The position numbers and the translations under genes are program-made. 64,000 nucleotides of DNA from Pseudomonas sp. PH1b (GTDB lineage Bacteria; Pseudomonadota; Gammaproteobacteria; Pseudomonadales; Pseudomonadaceae). Of the stretch, positions 8,722 through 17,490 are shown one piece after another. The stretch spans positions 210,112 to 274,111 of the forward strand of contig NZ_AYMU01000015.1 in NCBI RefSeq assembly GCF_000633395.1, written 5' to 3'. Each line of letters opens with the position of its first letter. Within the stretch, counting starts at the first letter, position 1. The notes under the pieces were generated by a model that did not search any database, was not told the DNA's origin, and saw only the letters and a list, made by a program, of their open reading frames with translations.

Positions 8722-8897
8722 GGCCATTCCTTCTCCTGTCATCCGGGGCACGGCAGCACCTTGAGGTGCCTGCGGTGCTCTTGCCCGCCGCCAGTCAGCC
8801 GGGCTGGCCTCCTGCCAGCGTGCCCTCCAGGCATTGACTACACTGCTTTCATCCTTGGAGATAGCGCTCGGCTGCGAGCCGGTAAAGGAGTGCCTCG

Positions 8898-10895
8898 ATG
8901 TCTCCCCTGAAGCGGTTTTCCGGCCCCGCCCACCAGCGCGGCGCCATTGGCCTGATGGCGGCGGTGACCTTTGCCCTGGCGCTGTTGCTCATGCTTCTGG
9001 TGGTGGACAGCGGCCGGCTCTACCTGGAGCAGCGCAGGTTGCAACGGGTTGCGGATAACGCAGCCCTGGAGGCGGTCAGCCGCGGTGGCAATTGCCAGGC
9101 CGGCCTGAGCGCCGCCGCCTATGCCGGGCAGAGCGCGACCCGCAACGGTTTTGTCGTGGCCACCGGCAGTACCCTCACCACCACCTGCGGTTCCCTCACC
9201 ACCGGGGCCAACGGCCTGCGCACCTTCAACGCCAATGCCACGCAGTCTGTAGCCGTGCGGGTGGTTGCCAGCAACACCGTGCCCATCAGCGTCGCCTCGG
9301 GAGTTGCCGCGCTGTTTTCTCCTGGGCCGATCAACCTCACCACCCAGCTCAGTGCCACGGCTGTCGCGGCGGCACCGACCCCGACTGTGGCGCAACTGAG
9401 CATTCGCAGCACCCTGGCCACGGTCAGCACCGCGCAGTCGAGCATTCTCAACCCGCTGGTGGGAGGAATGCTCGGGGGCAGCCTCAGCCTGAGTGCGGTG
9501 GGGTGGAATGGTTTGCTCAACACCAACATCAACCTGCTGAGCTACCTCAATCAACTGGCGATCAACCTGGGCGTGGCGGCGGGCAACTACACCCAGTTGC
9601 TCAACACCACCACCAGCGTGACGCAACTGATCCAGGCCGCGATCACCGTGGTCCAGGCCAATGGTGCCACCGCCGATGTGCTGACCGCCCTGGGCAATCT
9701 GCAAATCGCGGCGATCAATGCCGCTCCGCTGAAACTGGGGGACATCCTGCAACTGCAGACGGGCTTGCCGAGCACGGCCCTGGACGCCAGCGTGCAACTG
9801 TTCCAGTTGCTGCAGGCGGTGGTGCAGTTGTCCAACAGCAACAGCGCGGTGGCGGCGACCTTGCCGATCAACGTGCTGGGGCTGGCCAATATCACGGTGC
9901 AGACCAAGGTCATCGAGCCGCCGCAGTTGTCGGCCATCGGCAACCCTGCCCTGGCCAAGGCCAACCCCACTGGGGCCAATCGCATTTATGTGCGTACTGC
10001 ACAAGTGCGAACCCTGGTGCGGATCAACCTGCCGGTGCTGTCCGGGGTCTCGGGGCTGAGCACGGCGGTGAGCAATCTGGTGGCGCCGCTGACGCCGTTG
10101 TTGAACAGCCTGCTGAGCCTGAACCTGGTGGCGACCCTGAGTTCGACGCTGTGCCTGTTGGGCGCCGGGTGTGAGCAACTGTACCCGGCACTTGCGCCTT
10201 CTTCGGAGATCGACCTGAGCCTGGATGCAGGAGGGGCAATCGCCTATGTCACCGACTACAGTTGCCCGGTGAACAACAGCGGGACCAAGAGCCTGACCGC
10301 CCACACCATTACCTCCATCGCCGACCTGAAAGTCGGCCAGATCGACCCGACCAACGCGTTCTCCTCATCCGCCGAGCCCACGGTGACCCCGCTGCCCCTG
10401 GTGGATCTGGGAGTCCGTACCTGTTACCAGTTCCTGATCCTGCCGGGCCGCTGCGATCCGGTGGTGCACTACGCGGGAGGGGGAATCGCGGTGATGGTCA
10501 ACACCAGCGTGGCGCAGAACACCCAGGACCTGGTGTTCTCCAGTACGGCTTCGCCTTTCCCGGTGCCCCCCAACGTCAACCAGACCCCGAGCTACCAGAC
10601 GGCGGCGCCGACCACCAATATCATTTCCAGCCTGGCGAGTACCCTCTCGGGCATCAATCTGATTGTCTACAAACCCGTCAACAACAACCCCCTGGGGGCC
10701 ATCGTCACGGGCCTGGCCTCGGCCATCAGTGGCGTCAGCAACTTGCTGACGCCGGTCATCACCGGGCTCTTGAGCCCAGTGCTTGATCCATTGTTGAACA
10801 ACTTGCTGTCGGGACTGGGAATCAACCTGATGGATGTCGAAGTAGGCGCCAACCTGACCTGCGGGCAGACCGGCAAGGCCTACCTGGTGATCTGA
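8898..10895 (+). CDS. tadG: TadG-like Flp pilus assembly protein
   Basis: A 665-residue TadE/TadG-family protein. A short basic N-terminus (RFSGPAHQRGAIG) precedes one membrane helix (residues 17-41), then the conserved LYLEQRRLQRVADNAALEA helix of this family, then a long periplasmic region rich in Ser, Thr, Asn, Leu and Val. ATG 8898 has AAGGAG at a spacing of 7. It faces the rest of the tad locus across pprA, and its 3' end overlaps pprA by 16 bases tail to tail. In P. aeruginosa tadG is PprB-dependent; the same is likely here. Confidence 0.85.
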   Translation: MSPLKRFSGPAHQRGAIGLMAAVTFALALLLMLLVVDSGRLYLEQRRLQRVADNAALEAVSRGGNCQAGLSAAAYAGQSATRNGFVVATGSTLTTTCGSLTTGANGLRTFNANATQSVAVRVVASNTVPISVASGVAALFSPGPINLTTQLSATAVAAAPTPTVAQLSIRSTLATVSTAQSSILNPLVGGMLGGSLSLSAVGWNGLLNTNINLLSYLNQLAINLGVAAGNYTQLLNTTTSVTQLIQAAITVVQANGATADVLTALGNLQIAAINAAPLKLGDILQLQTGLPSTALDASVQLFQLLQAVVQLSNSNSAVAATLPINVLGLANITVQTKVIEPPQLSAIGNPALAKANPTGANRIYVRTAQVRTLVRINLPVLSGVSGLSTAVSNLVAPLTPLLNSLLSLNLVATLSSTLCLLGAGCEQLYPALAPSSEIDLSLDAGGAIAYVTDYSCPVNNSGTKSLTAHTITSIADLKVGQIDPTNAFSSSAEPTVTPLPLVDLGVRTCYQFLILPGRCDPVVHYAGGGIAVMVNTSVAQNTQDLVFSSTASPFPVPPNVNQTPSYQTAAPTTNIISSLASTLSGINLIVYKPVNNNPLGAIVTGLASAISGVSNLLTPVITGLLSPVLDPLLNNLLSGLGINLMDVEVGANLTCGQTGKAYLVI

Positions 10896-13648
10896 TCCGG
10901 CGGGGCGATCGGCAATTCGATGCAGAAGCGCGCGCCTTCCTGGCCGTTGCTGACGCTCAGGCGCCCGCCCATGTTCTCGACGATGCCATAGCTCACCGAC
11001 AGCCCCAGTCCGGTGCCGACCCCTACTGGCTTGGTGGTGAAGAACGGCTCGAAGATCCGCTCCAGCAGCCGCGGGTCGATGCCGCCGGCGTTGTCCTCGA
11101 CCCACAGCCGCAGCCACTGTTCGTCACGTTGCCCATGCACGGAAATCCAGGGTTTGAAGTCGGGCTGTTTTTCCCGCTGGCCCAACAGTGCGTCCCGGGC
11201 ATTGACCAGCAGGTTGATCAGCACTTGTTCCAGCTGGTCGACAAACCCCAGCACCCGGACATCGAAACCCAGCTCGCTGATGCGCAGGTCCAGGCCTTTG
11301 CCACGCATGCCTTCGGCCAGCAGCGAGAGCGTGCCCTCGATGGCCTGGGCCGGATCGAACGGCTGTTGCTCCACCTCCGAGCGTCGGCCAAACACCCGCA
11401 TGTGGTCCACCACTCGGGCAGCCCTCTGGACCTGGGCGTCGATGCGGTGAAGCTTTTCGGTGAGGTAGTCGACCTGGATATCGCCACTGTTCACACGCTT
11501 GAGCACATTGACGATGGCCATGCGCATCACGTTCAGGGGCTGGTTGATTTCATGGGCCAGCCCGGTGGCCATTTCCCCGAGGGTGGCCATTTTCGCGCTT
11601 TGCGTGAGCTGTTGCTGGGAGCGCCGTACCTCGGTGTTGTCGCGCCCCACCGCCTGGATCTCAAGGAGTTGGCCCCGATCATCGAACACTCCACGGTCCG
11701 ACCAGACCCACCAGGCATGTTCCCGCCCGGGCAGTTGCAGGTTGATTTCTGCGGTGCTGACCGGAAACTCCGGGCTCAGCAGATTGATCCGGCGCGCGAA
11801 GCCTTCGCGCTGCTCGGCGGACAGCCACTGTCCGAGATTGCTTCCTGGCAGATCGGCAGCGGCGCACTCCAGGTAGGCGGCCAATGGCCGGTTGCCGAAG
11901 GTCAGGGTCAAGTCCGGGCGGTAGCGGCAGATCATCGCTGGTGAATCCTCCACCAGGATCCGATAGCGCTCCTCGCTCTGGCGCACCTGCTCGGTGGCCA
12001 AGGTGGCTTCGGTGACATCCAGCCACAGGCCGACCGCCTCGACCGGCAGGCCGAGGTCGTCACGCAGCAGCCTGGCTTCGTCCAGGACCCAGTGGTAGTT
12101 GCCCTGGCGATCTCGCAGGCGATAGCGGCTGTGGACATGGCCTGCGCGCAGCAACTGGCGGCAGCGCTGGAAGTACAGGTCGCGGTCCTCGGGGTGCAGC
12201 CAGTCCACTAGCCGGTCCTCCGCGCAGTCTTCCAGGGTCCAGCCCAGCAGAGGCTGCAGGCTGGCGCTGAAGAAACTCGGTTGCAATGCACCTTCGAGGT
12301 AACGCTGGACATAGATCACTGCCGGCGAACTGGCGATCAGGTTGTCCAGGCGGGCGTGGGCCGCGGCCGCTTGTTGCTGCTGGTTCTTGATGTCGCTGAT
12401 ATCGAGCATGAAGCCCACCAGGCGCTGGTTTTCTCCCCGCCCCAGGGCCTGGCCCTGCAGGCGATACCAGCGTGCTGGGAATGTCGGCTCGGGGCTGTGC
12501 AGGCGCACGCAGAGCAGCAGGGGCTTGCCTTGCTTCAACTCCTGCAGGCGGCTGCCGAGCTCGGCCCGATCGACGGGATGAATCAGCTCCAGCCACGCCT
12601 GGACGCTCAGTCGGGTATTGCCCTCGGGTACCTGCAGGGATGCCGCCAGTTGGCTGGCCAGGAGGATCTCGGCGGTGCCTGGGCACAGCTCCCACCACCC
12701 GGCCCCCAACAGGCCTTGCAAGGCTTCCAGGCGTTCAAGGTGCAGGTGATGGCGGTGTTCGCGCAGGCGACTGAGCAGCGGCCCGGCGAGGGCTGCGGTG
12801 AGCATCAGCCAGTCGCGGTCCAGCAGGTTGGGCGCGTGCTGTTGGCTGCTGTAGCCACCGCACAGGAGCCAGGCGGCGACGCCGTGATCATCCCGGTAAG
12901 GCACCAGGAACCCTTCGCGGTGAGCGAAGATGGCCTGCAGGCGCGGGTGTTCATTCAAGCCGGGAACCTGATTCAGGCGCAGGGGCATGTTGCCGCTCAG
13001 GCTGTCGAGGCCGATGCCCAGGGCCTGGCCGTCCTGCCACAGCTGTGGTGCGTCGTGGGCGTTGCAGCAACTGTGGATCAGCCAGCTTTGCTCTTGCTCA
13101 TCCAGCAGTGCCAGGCCGACGCAGGGGATGTGCCAGAAGCGAGCCAGGTCGAGCAGTTGCTCGTGCAGCACCTCCTTCAGGCGCGGCAGGCCGCACAGGC
13201 GGATCTGTTCGCTGATCTGCGCGGCAAAGGCCTGGCACTGTTCGCGACTGAAGGCCTGTTCGCGTTGCAGGATCAGGTCGCCGATATCCAGGAGCTGCAG
13301 ATGCCATTCCTGGGCCTGACGCTGGACCCAGCCGCGCAGGTGCAGGGTCTTCACCCCGAGCCCGCGAAAATCGAGGTCCAGGACTTGCCCGCTCCAGTCG
13401 GCGGGGCGGCCTTCGAGCGCCTGGGTGCTGCCGGGCACCACATAGTCCCGCAGATGGGCTGGTTCGGCACTCGGCGGGAGCTGGGCCAGGGCATGGCGCA
13501 AGGGCCCGCTGGTGGTCAGGATCCGACCCTGTTGATCCAGTACCAGCAACAGACCGATGGCCTGGGGCGCGGCGGTTGCCTGGGGTTCGTCAGCGACCGC
13601 TGGCTGGCGGCCCAGGAGGCGACCGAAGAGCTTGTCGCCAGAGGTCAA
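10880..13648 (-). CDS. pprA: PprA-type sensor histidine kinase
   Basis: About 922 residues. It has no signal peptide or clear membrane helices, so it is probably a soluble sensor. The order is: a long N-terminal GAF-like sensor region; PAS domains near 440-690 (YRLRDRQGNYHWVLDEARLL is a PAS_3/PAC signature); HisKA with the phospho-His in HEINQPLNVM near 698; and an ATPase domain with N box INLLVNARDAL, G1 EDNAGGI, F box FEPFFTTK and G2 GTGLGLS. It is the partner of PprB. The start is inferred as TTG at 13648, overlapping the pseudopilin stop as TTGA; I see no other start before residue 200. Confidence 0.87.
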   Translation of the reverse strand: MTSGDKLFGRLLGRQPAVADEPQATAAPQAIGLLLVLDQQGRILTTSGPLRHALAQLPPSAEPAHLRDYVVPGSTQALEGRPADWSGQVLDLDFRGLGVKTLHLRGWVQRQAQEWHLQLLDIGDLILQREQAFSREQCQAFAAQISEQIRLCGLPRLKEVLHEQLLDLARFWHIPCVGLALLDEQEQSWLIHSCCNAHDAPQLWQDGQALGIGLDSLSGNMPLRLNQVPGLNEHPRLQAIFAHREGFLVPYRDDHGVAAWLLCGGYSSQQHAPNLLDRDWLMLTAALAGPLLSRLREHRHHLHLERLEALQGLLGAGWWELCPGTAEILLASQLAASLQVPEGNTRLSVQAWLELIHPVDRAELGSRLQELKQGKPLLLCVRLHSPEPTFPARWYRLQGQALGRGENQRLVGFMLDISDIKNQQQQAAAAHARLDNLIASSPAVIYVQRYLEGALQPSFFSASLQPLLGWTLEDCAEDRLVDWLHPEDRDLYFQRCRQLLRAGHVHSRYRLRDRQGNYHWVLDEARLLRDDLGLPVEAVGLWLDVTEATLATEQVRQSEERYRILVEDSPAMICRYRPDLTLTFGNRPLAAYLECAAADLPGSNLGQWLSAEQREGFARRINLLSPEFPVSTAEINLQLPGREHAWWVWSDRGVFDDRGQLLEIQAVGRDNTEVRRSQQQLTQSAKMATLGEMATGLAHEINQPLNVMRMAIVNVLKRVNSGDIQVDYLTEKLHRIDAQVQRAARVVDHMRVFGRRSEVEQQPFDPAQAIEGTLSLLAEGMRGKGLDLRISELGFDVRVLGFVDQLEQVLINLLVNARDALLGQREKQPDFKPWISVHGQRDEQWLRLWVEDNAGGIDPRLLERIFEPFFTTKPVGVGTGLGLSVSYGIVENMGGRLSVSNGQEGARFCIELPIAPPDQITR

Positions 13649-14082
13649 AACTGCAGACTCGAAGTGACGGAAAGGTTGCTGGGCAGGTTGGGCACGGTGC
13701 CGATAACCGGCAACACCAGCAGCGGCAGCACCTGGTTCAGCTTGCTGGTGGGATAGTTCACCGAGACCGTCAGCACACCGGCGCTGTACACCGCGCTGTA
13801 GTCGGTGGCGGCAAAGTTGAAGGCCGCTGGAATCCACTGGGTCTGGGTCTGTATCACGCTGTTGGCGAGGTTCTGCACCGTGGTGGCATAGTTGGCGCTG
13901 TTGGGATCGACCATCACCGCACGGCGGATTGCCTCGGCGGTGGCTTGATGGAAGGACTGCATCATCAGCAGCGGCACGCTGTAGCTGACCAGGCCATAGA
14001 ACACCGCGAAAAAAATCACGAACACAGCAGCAAACTCGATCGCTGCAGCGCCTTTCTGCTTTCTAGGGAGGCCCGGTTTCAT
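13645..14082 (-). CDS. TadE/TadF-like pseudopilin
   Basis: A 145-residue minor pseudopilin of the Flp system. The N-terminus MKPGLPRKQKGAAAIEFAAVF carries the prepilin-like signature (basic leader, G|AAAIEF with Glu at +5) and one long hydrophobic helix; the rest is a Ser/Thr/Val-rich periplasmic domain. It is expected to be cut by FppA, encoded divergently. An in-frame ATG at 14115 would add 11 residues; neither start has a strong ribosome site. Its stop overlaps the pprA start by 2 bases, so the sensor kinase is probably translated only after this gene. Confidence 0.83.
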   Translation of the reverse strand: MKPGLPRKQKGAAAIEFAAVFVIFFAVFYGLVSYSVPLLMMQSFHQATAEAIRRAVMVDPNSANYATTVQNLANSVIQTQTQWIPAAFNFAATDYSAVYSAGVLTVSVNYPTSKLNQVLPLLVLPVIGTVPNLPSNLSVTSSLQF

Positions 14083-14156
14083 CAGTGCGTCTACCCTGAC
14101 AACCACTATGTTCATTAAGCATAGGATCTTTCCGGAAAAAGGGACCGTTTCGGCCG

Positions 14157-14627
14157 ATGCATTTATTGGTTTTGTGGATCTGGTTGGCAATCTGCGCGCT
14201 GCAGGATCTGCGTCAGCGGCATATCGCCAACGCTTTGACCCTGGGCGCTGCGCTGCTGGCCACTCTCTACCTGTCATGGACCGGCACTACCTGGCTCGGG
14301 AGCAGTGCCGCGCAAGGTGGCTGGGCCCTGCTGCTGGCCTTGCTGTTCACCTTGCCCGGGTATGCCACGGGAAGAATGGGCGCGGGGGATGTGAAGCTGA
14401 TGGCGGCCCTGGGGCTGGCCACCGATACCCAGCATCTGCTGGGCGCGTTTATCGGGGCCGGGCTGTGCAGCCTGCTGTGGCTGCTGATCGCTGCCAGGCT
14501 CGACCTACAGCCAAAACAAGGGCTTGAGCCCTCGACCGGGGAGCCGGCAAAGCACTTGTCAAAAAAATACCCCTTTGCCCCTTTTGTCCTGCTCGGAATG
14601 GTCTTAACTGTGAGCGTGATCCACTAG
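14157..14627 (+). CDS. fppA: Flp prepilin peptidase FppA (A24 family)
   Basis: A 156-residue aspartic prepilin peptidase with about five membrane helices and no N-terminal methyltransferase domain, as in FppA/CpaA. Both catalytic aspartates are visible: Asp17 in ALQDLRQRHIAN and the GxGD motif in GRMGAGDVKLMAAL near residue 80. It should process both Flp pilins and the TadE/F pseudopilin. It is divergent from the pseudopilin gene with only about 75 bases between and is followed by pprB at 126 bases. Confidence 0.92.
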   Translation: MHLLVLWIWLAICALQDLRQRHIANALTLGAALLATLYLSWTGTTWLGSSAAQGGWALLLALLFTLPGYATGRMGAGDVKLMAALGLATDTQHLLGAFIGAGLCSLLWLLIAARLDLQPKQGLEPSTGEPAKHLSKKYPFAPFVLLGMVLTVSVIH

Positions 14628-14753
14628 TCGCCGGGCTGATTAATGCGATGTACATAGTCGGAAAGTAGGTCTAGGTTTTAAGTTGTAGCTGCCCGGATCA
14701 TGCGTCGCAGCACAGGAGTGGCCCGTCATCGATGGGCCCGCACGGAGTAGCAC

Positions 14754-15545
14754 GTGAACAAGCTCACCTCACAGATGAAAGTGCTCGTGGTCGATGATCA
14801 GCCACTGATTGTCGAAGAACTTTGCGAGTTTCTTGAAAACAGTGGTTACCGTTGTGTTCCTTGCCAGTCCAGCCGCGAGGCCGTGGAGTGCTTCAACAAG
14901 GATCCGGAAATCTCCCTGGTGCTCTGCGACCTGCACATGCCAGGCCTGGACGGTATCCAACTGGTGCAGGAGCTGCAGCGCATTGCCGGCAAGCAGCGGG
15001 TGTTCGAGGCCATCATGTTGACCGGCCAATCCGACAAGCAGGATGTGATCAAGGCCCTGCGTGCCGGGATCGCCGATTACTATCAGAAGCCCATCGATCT
15101 GGACGAACTCCTGGAAGGCTTGCAGCGTCAGGAAGTCGCCTTGCAGGAACGGCAGAAAAACCTGCACCTGGGGCACCTGAACCAGAAGCTGCAGTTTCTC
15201 TCGGAATCCATCGACGATCTGTATCAGGACCTGGACAAGGTCCGGGGTGCACCAGCCTCCAGCCGCAACGAAGAACCCCGGGGCGAGGGCGGCGGCGATG
15301 CCGACAGCATCGAAATCCCGACGATCTTCAATCAGCTTTCGCCACGGCAACTGGATGTCGCGCGCCTGGTGGGCAAGGGCCAGACCAACTACCAGATCGC
15401 CTGTGAGCTGGGGATTACCGAAAACACCGTCAAACTCTATGTTTCCCAGGTGCTGCGGCTGACCCACATGCACAATCGCACCCAGCTGGCCCTGGCGCTG
15501 TCTCCGAGCAATTCGGGGTTGCGCCAGCGGGTGACGGCACACTGA
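14754..15545 (+). CDS. pprB: PprB-type response regulator
   Basis: A 263-residue two-domain regulator. The receiver domain covers residues 8-125 with acidic pair D14-D15, phospho-acceptor Asp59 (LVLCDLHMPG), Thr in MLTGQSD and Lys in YYQKPID. A coiled linker follows, then a LuxR/NarL-type helix-turn-helix at residues 195-250 (LSPRQLDVARLVGKGQTNYQ...ENTVKLY). GTG 14754 is chosen for its GGAG at a spacing of 6; ATG 14775 is an alternative. In P. aeruginosa PprB activates the flp-tad-rcp operon, tadG and other adhesins; its position among the same genes implies the same job here. Confidence 0.92.
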   Translation: MNKLTSQMKVLVVDDQPLIVEELCEFLENSGYRCVPCQSSREAVECFNKDPEISLVLCDLHMPGLDGIQLVQELQRIAGKQRVFEAIMLTGQSDKQDVIKALRAGIADYYQKPIDLDELLEGLQRQEVALQERQKNLHLGHLNQKLQFLSESIDDLYQDLDKVRGAPASSRNEEPRGEGGGDADSIEIPTIFNQLSPRQLDVARLVGKGQTNYQIACELGITENTVKLYVSQVLRLTHMHNRTQLALALSPSNSGLRQRVTAH

Positions 15546-15555
15546 CTGCGAAGCA

Positions 15556-15580
15556 CTGGCGGTGCCGGGTTCACCGCCAG
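15556..15580. terminator. Hairpin between convergent pprB and the tad operon
   Basis: A 9-bp perfect stem CTGGCGGTG / CACCGCCAG with a 7-base loop, 10 bases after the pprB stop and 13 bases before the DUF3613 gene end. There is no T-run on either side, so a bidirectional terminator is plausible but unproven. Confidence 0.5.
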
Positions 15581-15593
15581 CTGTAGCTTGCGA

Positions 15594-15860
15594 CTATTTG
15601 CTTTCCACCTTGCCGCCCGCGTCCGGGTCGTAGAGATCCGGAATCTCGTACTTGTATTTCTTCAGCCAGCGTTGCAACGCCAGCTCGCGTTCGGTGGGGG
15701 TCGCCGTCTGTGGTTGCGGCGAGGCTGCCAGGTTGCGGTTCTGCAACAGCAGCCAGCCTTCGGTTTCCTGCTGCTGGGGAGAGGACGGCCCGGCATCGAT
15801 GGCCTGCGCGACCAGCGGCAGTGTCAGCAGGGCAGTGCAGCAGAGCATGGGCAGTTTCAT
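15594..15860 (-). CDS. DUF3613 secreted protein, last gene of the tad operon
   Basis: An 88-residue protein with a cleavable signal peptide (...LLTLPLVAQA|IDAG) and a small DUF3613 domain (ETEGWLLLQNRNLAASPQPQTAT...ALQRWLKKYKYEIPDLYD). AAGGAG precedes the ATG and the gene starts 2 bases after the tadD stop. It matches the small gene at the end of the P. aeruginosa tad operon (PA4298 as I recall). It is periplasmic by prediction; its role in Flp assembly is not established. Confidence 0.85.
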   Translation of the reverse strand: MKLPMLCCTALLTLPLVAQAIDAGPSSPQQQETEGWLLLQNRNLAASPQPQTATPTERELALQRWLKKYKYEIPDLYDPDAGGKVESK

Positions 15861-15862
15861 CT

Positions 15863-16597
15863 TCAGCGCTCCTTGGCTGGTGCGGCATCAGGCTGCAGGG
15901 TGGTGGTTCCTGTAGCCACCTGGGTCACGGGGCCGGTGGTCTTCGACGGGGTCTTGAGCTGTTCGGCACGGGCCTGGGCCTGGGCGAACTGCTGCGGGCT
16001 CAAGCTGGCCTGGCTGACCACTTGCGCCGCCTGCTTCCAGTCGTCCTGATAGAGCAGCAGGGTCACCATATTGATCGCCGCCAGCGGCTCGGACTGCTTG
16101 AGCTCGATGGCGGTGAGGAACTCGAAGCGGGCCTCTTCGATCCGCAACTGGTTGAGGTAGACCACACCCAGATCATTGCGGATTTTCTCGTTGGTCGGAG
16201 CCAGGCGCGCCGCCCGTTGCAAGTGAGCCTGGGCCTGGCCGTTATCGCCCCGGGCTGCTGCCAGCTGACCCAGGCCGTGCTCGCCTTCGGCTGCCAGGCA
16301 CGAGCCCAGCAGGCTGCGGTACAGCGGTTCGGCCTCGCTGCGTCCCAGCAGCCGGTAGACCCGGGCCTTGCGAACCCGGACTTGCGCCAGGTTGTCCGGC
16401 AGGCTCTGCAGGTTGGCCAGGCTGGCGTGCAGCTTGCCGTCGTTGGCCATTTCATCGGCAAGGCTGACTGCCAGTTCCTGCTCGGAGCTGAGTTTGGCGC
16501 AACTGCTGGAGTTGGTCAGGGCCGCCCATGGTGGCTGGCCGTTGCTGGCGCATCCGCCGAGCAGCAGCAGGCTTGCAGCGACAATCATGGCTTTCAT
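15863..16597 (-). CDS. tadD: TadD-like lipoprotein with TPR repeats
   Basis: A 244-residue lipoprotein (lipobox LGGC, Cys16) with tetratricopeptide repeats in the central half (AAEGEHGLGQLAAARGDNGQAQAHLQRA; NEKIRNDLGVVYLNQLRIEEARFEF). TadD is the pilotin-like factor that helps the secretin RcpA reach or multimerise in the outer membrane. The start at 16597 has GAGGG at a spacing of 6. A Thr/Pro-rich tail follows the TPR region. Confidence 0.88.
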   Translation of the reverse strand: MKAMIVAASLLLLGGCASNGQPPWAALTNSSSCAKLSSEQELAVSLADEMANDGKLHASLANLQSLPDNLAQVRVRKARVYRLLGRSEAEPLYRSLLGSCLAAEGEHGLGQLAAARGDNGQAQAHLQRAARLAPTNEKIRNDLGVVYLNQLRIEEARFEFLTAIELKQSEPLAAINMVTLLLYQDDWKQAAQVVSQASLSPQQFAQAQARAEQLKTPSKTTGPVTQVATGTTTLQPDAAPAKER

Positions 16598-16607
16598 CAA
16601 ATTCCCT

Positions 16608-17489
16608 CTAGGAAGCAAAGGCCCGGGCAATGGCGGTGAAACCCGGCCCGGCCAGCACGATCAACAGGGCGGGGAAGAGAAACAGCATCATCACCACCGA
16701 CATTTTGGCCGACATTTTCGAGATGTATTCCTGCAGGCGTGTCAGGCGCCGGTCATCGAGCAATTGCTTGAGCGCCTGCAGCGACTTCATCGCACCGCCA
16801 CCCTGCAGGATCAGTTGCTGGAGGATCACGCAGGTGTCGGTGAATTCGTCCACCGCCAGCAAGGTCGCGGTCTTGTTGATCTCTTGGCCCAGCTCCAGGC
16901 CCGAGTCGACTCGCGCCAGGATCAGGCGCAGCTCGTGGGTCAATTCCGGCAGCAGCTTCTGAGCCTCGTTGCCCAGCACGCGCAAGGCCTGTTCCACGGC
17001 CATGCCTGATTCGAACAGGATGCGCAGCAGGGGGATGAAGGTGGAGATCTCCACGGCGATGTGTTTCTGCCGGCGTTGGGCGGCGTAGGCCAGCATCCGC
17101 TTGGGCAGCAAGTAGCCAGCCCCCAGGGCGAGCATCGGCATCAGCCATTTGCTGGCTTGGGGAAACGCCACCTCCTGGATGAAAAACACCAGGCATGCCA
17201 GCAGCACCGGGGTGGCGATCTGGCTGGCGGCAAACAGTGAGCGCTGGCTGGCGCGGCGCCAGCCGAGGCGGTTGAGCAAGGTCTGGGTTTCGCTGTCCAT
17301 GCTCACGGCGCGCTGGCCGAAACGGCTGTCGCCCAGCAGGCGCAACCAGCTGCCCAGGCGGTTGTCGCGGGTCATGTTGCCTTGCAGTCGCTGGGCAACC
17401 TGGCGTTCGCGCCGGCGTTGCTCAAGCAAGCCGTTGCCCAGCAGGAGCAAGGCGGCGAGAAACAGCAGCGCAGCGGCCAGCAGAAGCAT
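16608..17489 (-). CDS. tadC: Flp pilus inner-membrane platform protein TadC
   Basis: A 293-residue T2SSF-domain protein: one N-terminal helix (LLLAAALLFLAALLLLG), two central helices (residues 85-125), the cytoplasmic four-helix domain (ISTFIPLLRILFESGMAVEQALRVL...) and C-terminal helix MSVVMMLFLFPALLIVLAG. TadC forms the inner-membrane platform with TadB. GAGGAG precedes the start, 1 base after the tadB stop. Confidence 0.93.
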   Translation of the reverse strand: MLLLAAALLFLAALLLLGNGLLEQRRRERQVAQRLQGNMTRDNRLGSWLRLLGDSRFGQRAVSMDSETQTLLNRLGWRRASQRSLFAASQIATPVLLACLVFFIQEVAFPQASKWLMPMLALGAGYLLPKRMLAYAAQRRQKHIAVEISTFIPLLRILFESGMAVEQALRVLGNEAQKLLPELTHELRLILARVDSGLELGQEINKTATLLAVDEFTDTCVILQQLILQGGGAMKSLQALKQLLDDRRLTRLQEYISKMSAKMSVVMMLFLFPALLIVLAGPGFTAIARAFAS

Positions 17490-17490
17490 C

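Noticed and set aside
12281..13756. 491-codon open frame antisense to pprA
   Set aside because: Low-complexity Gln/Ala/Gly composition, no start signal, and pprA on the other strand has complete kinase motifs.
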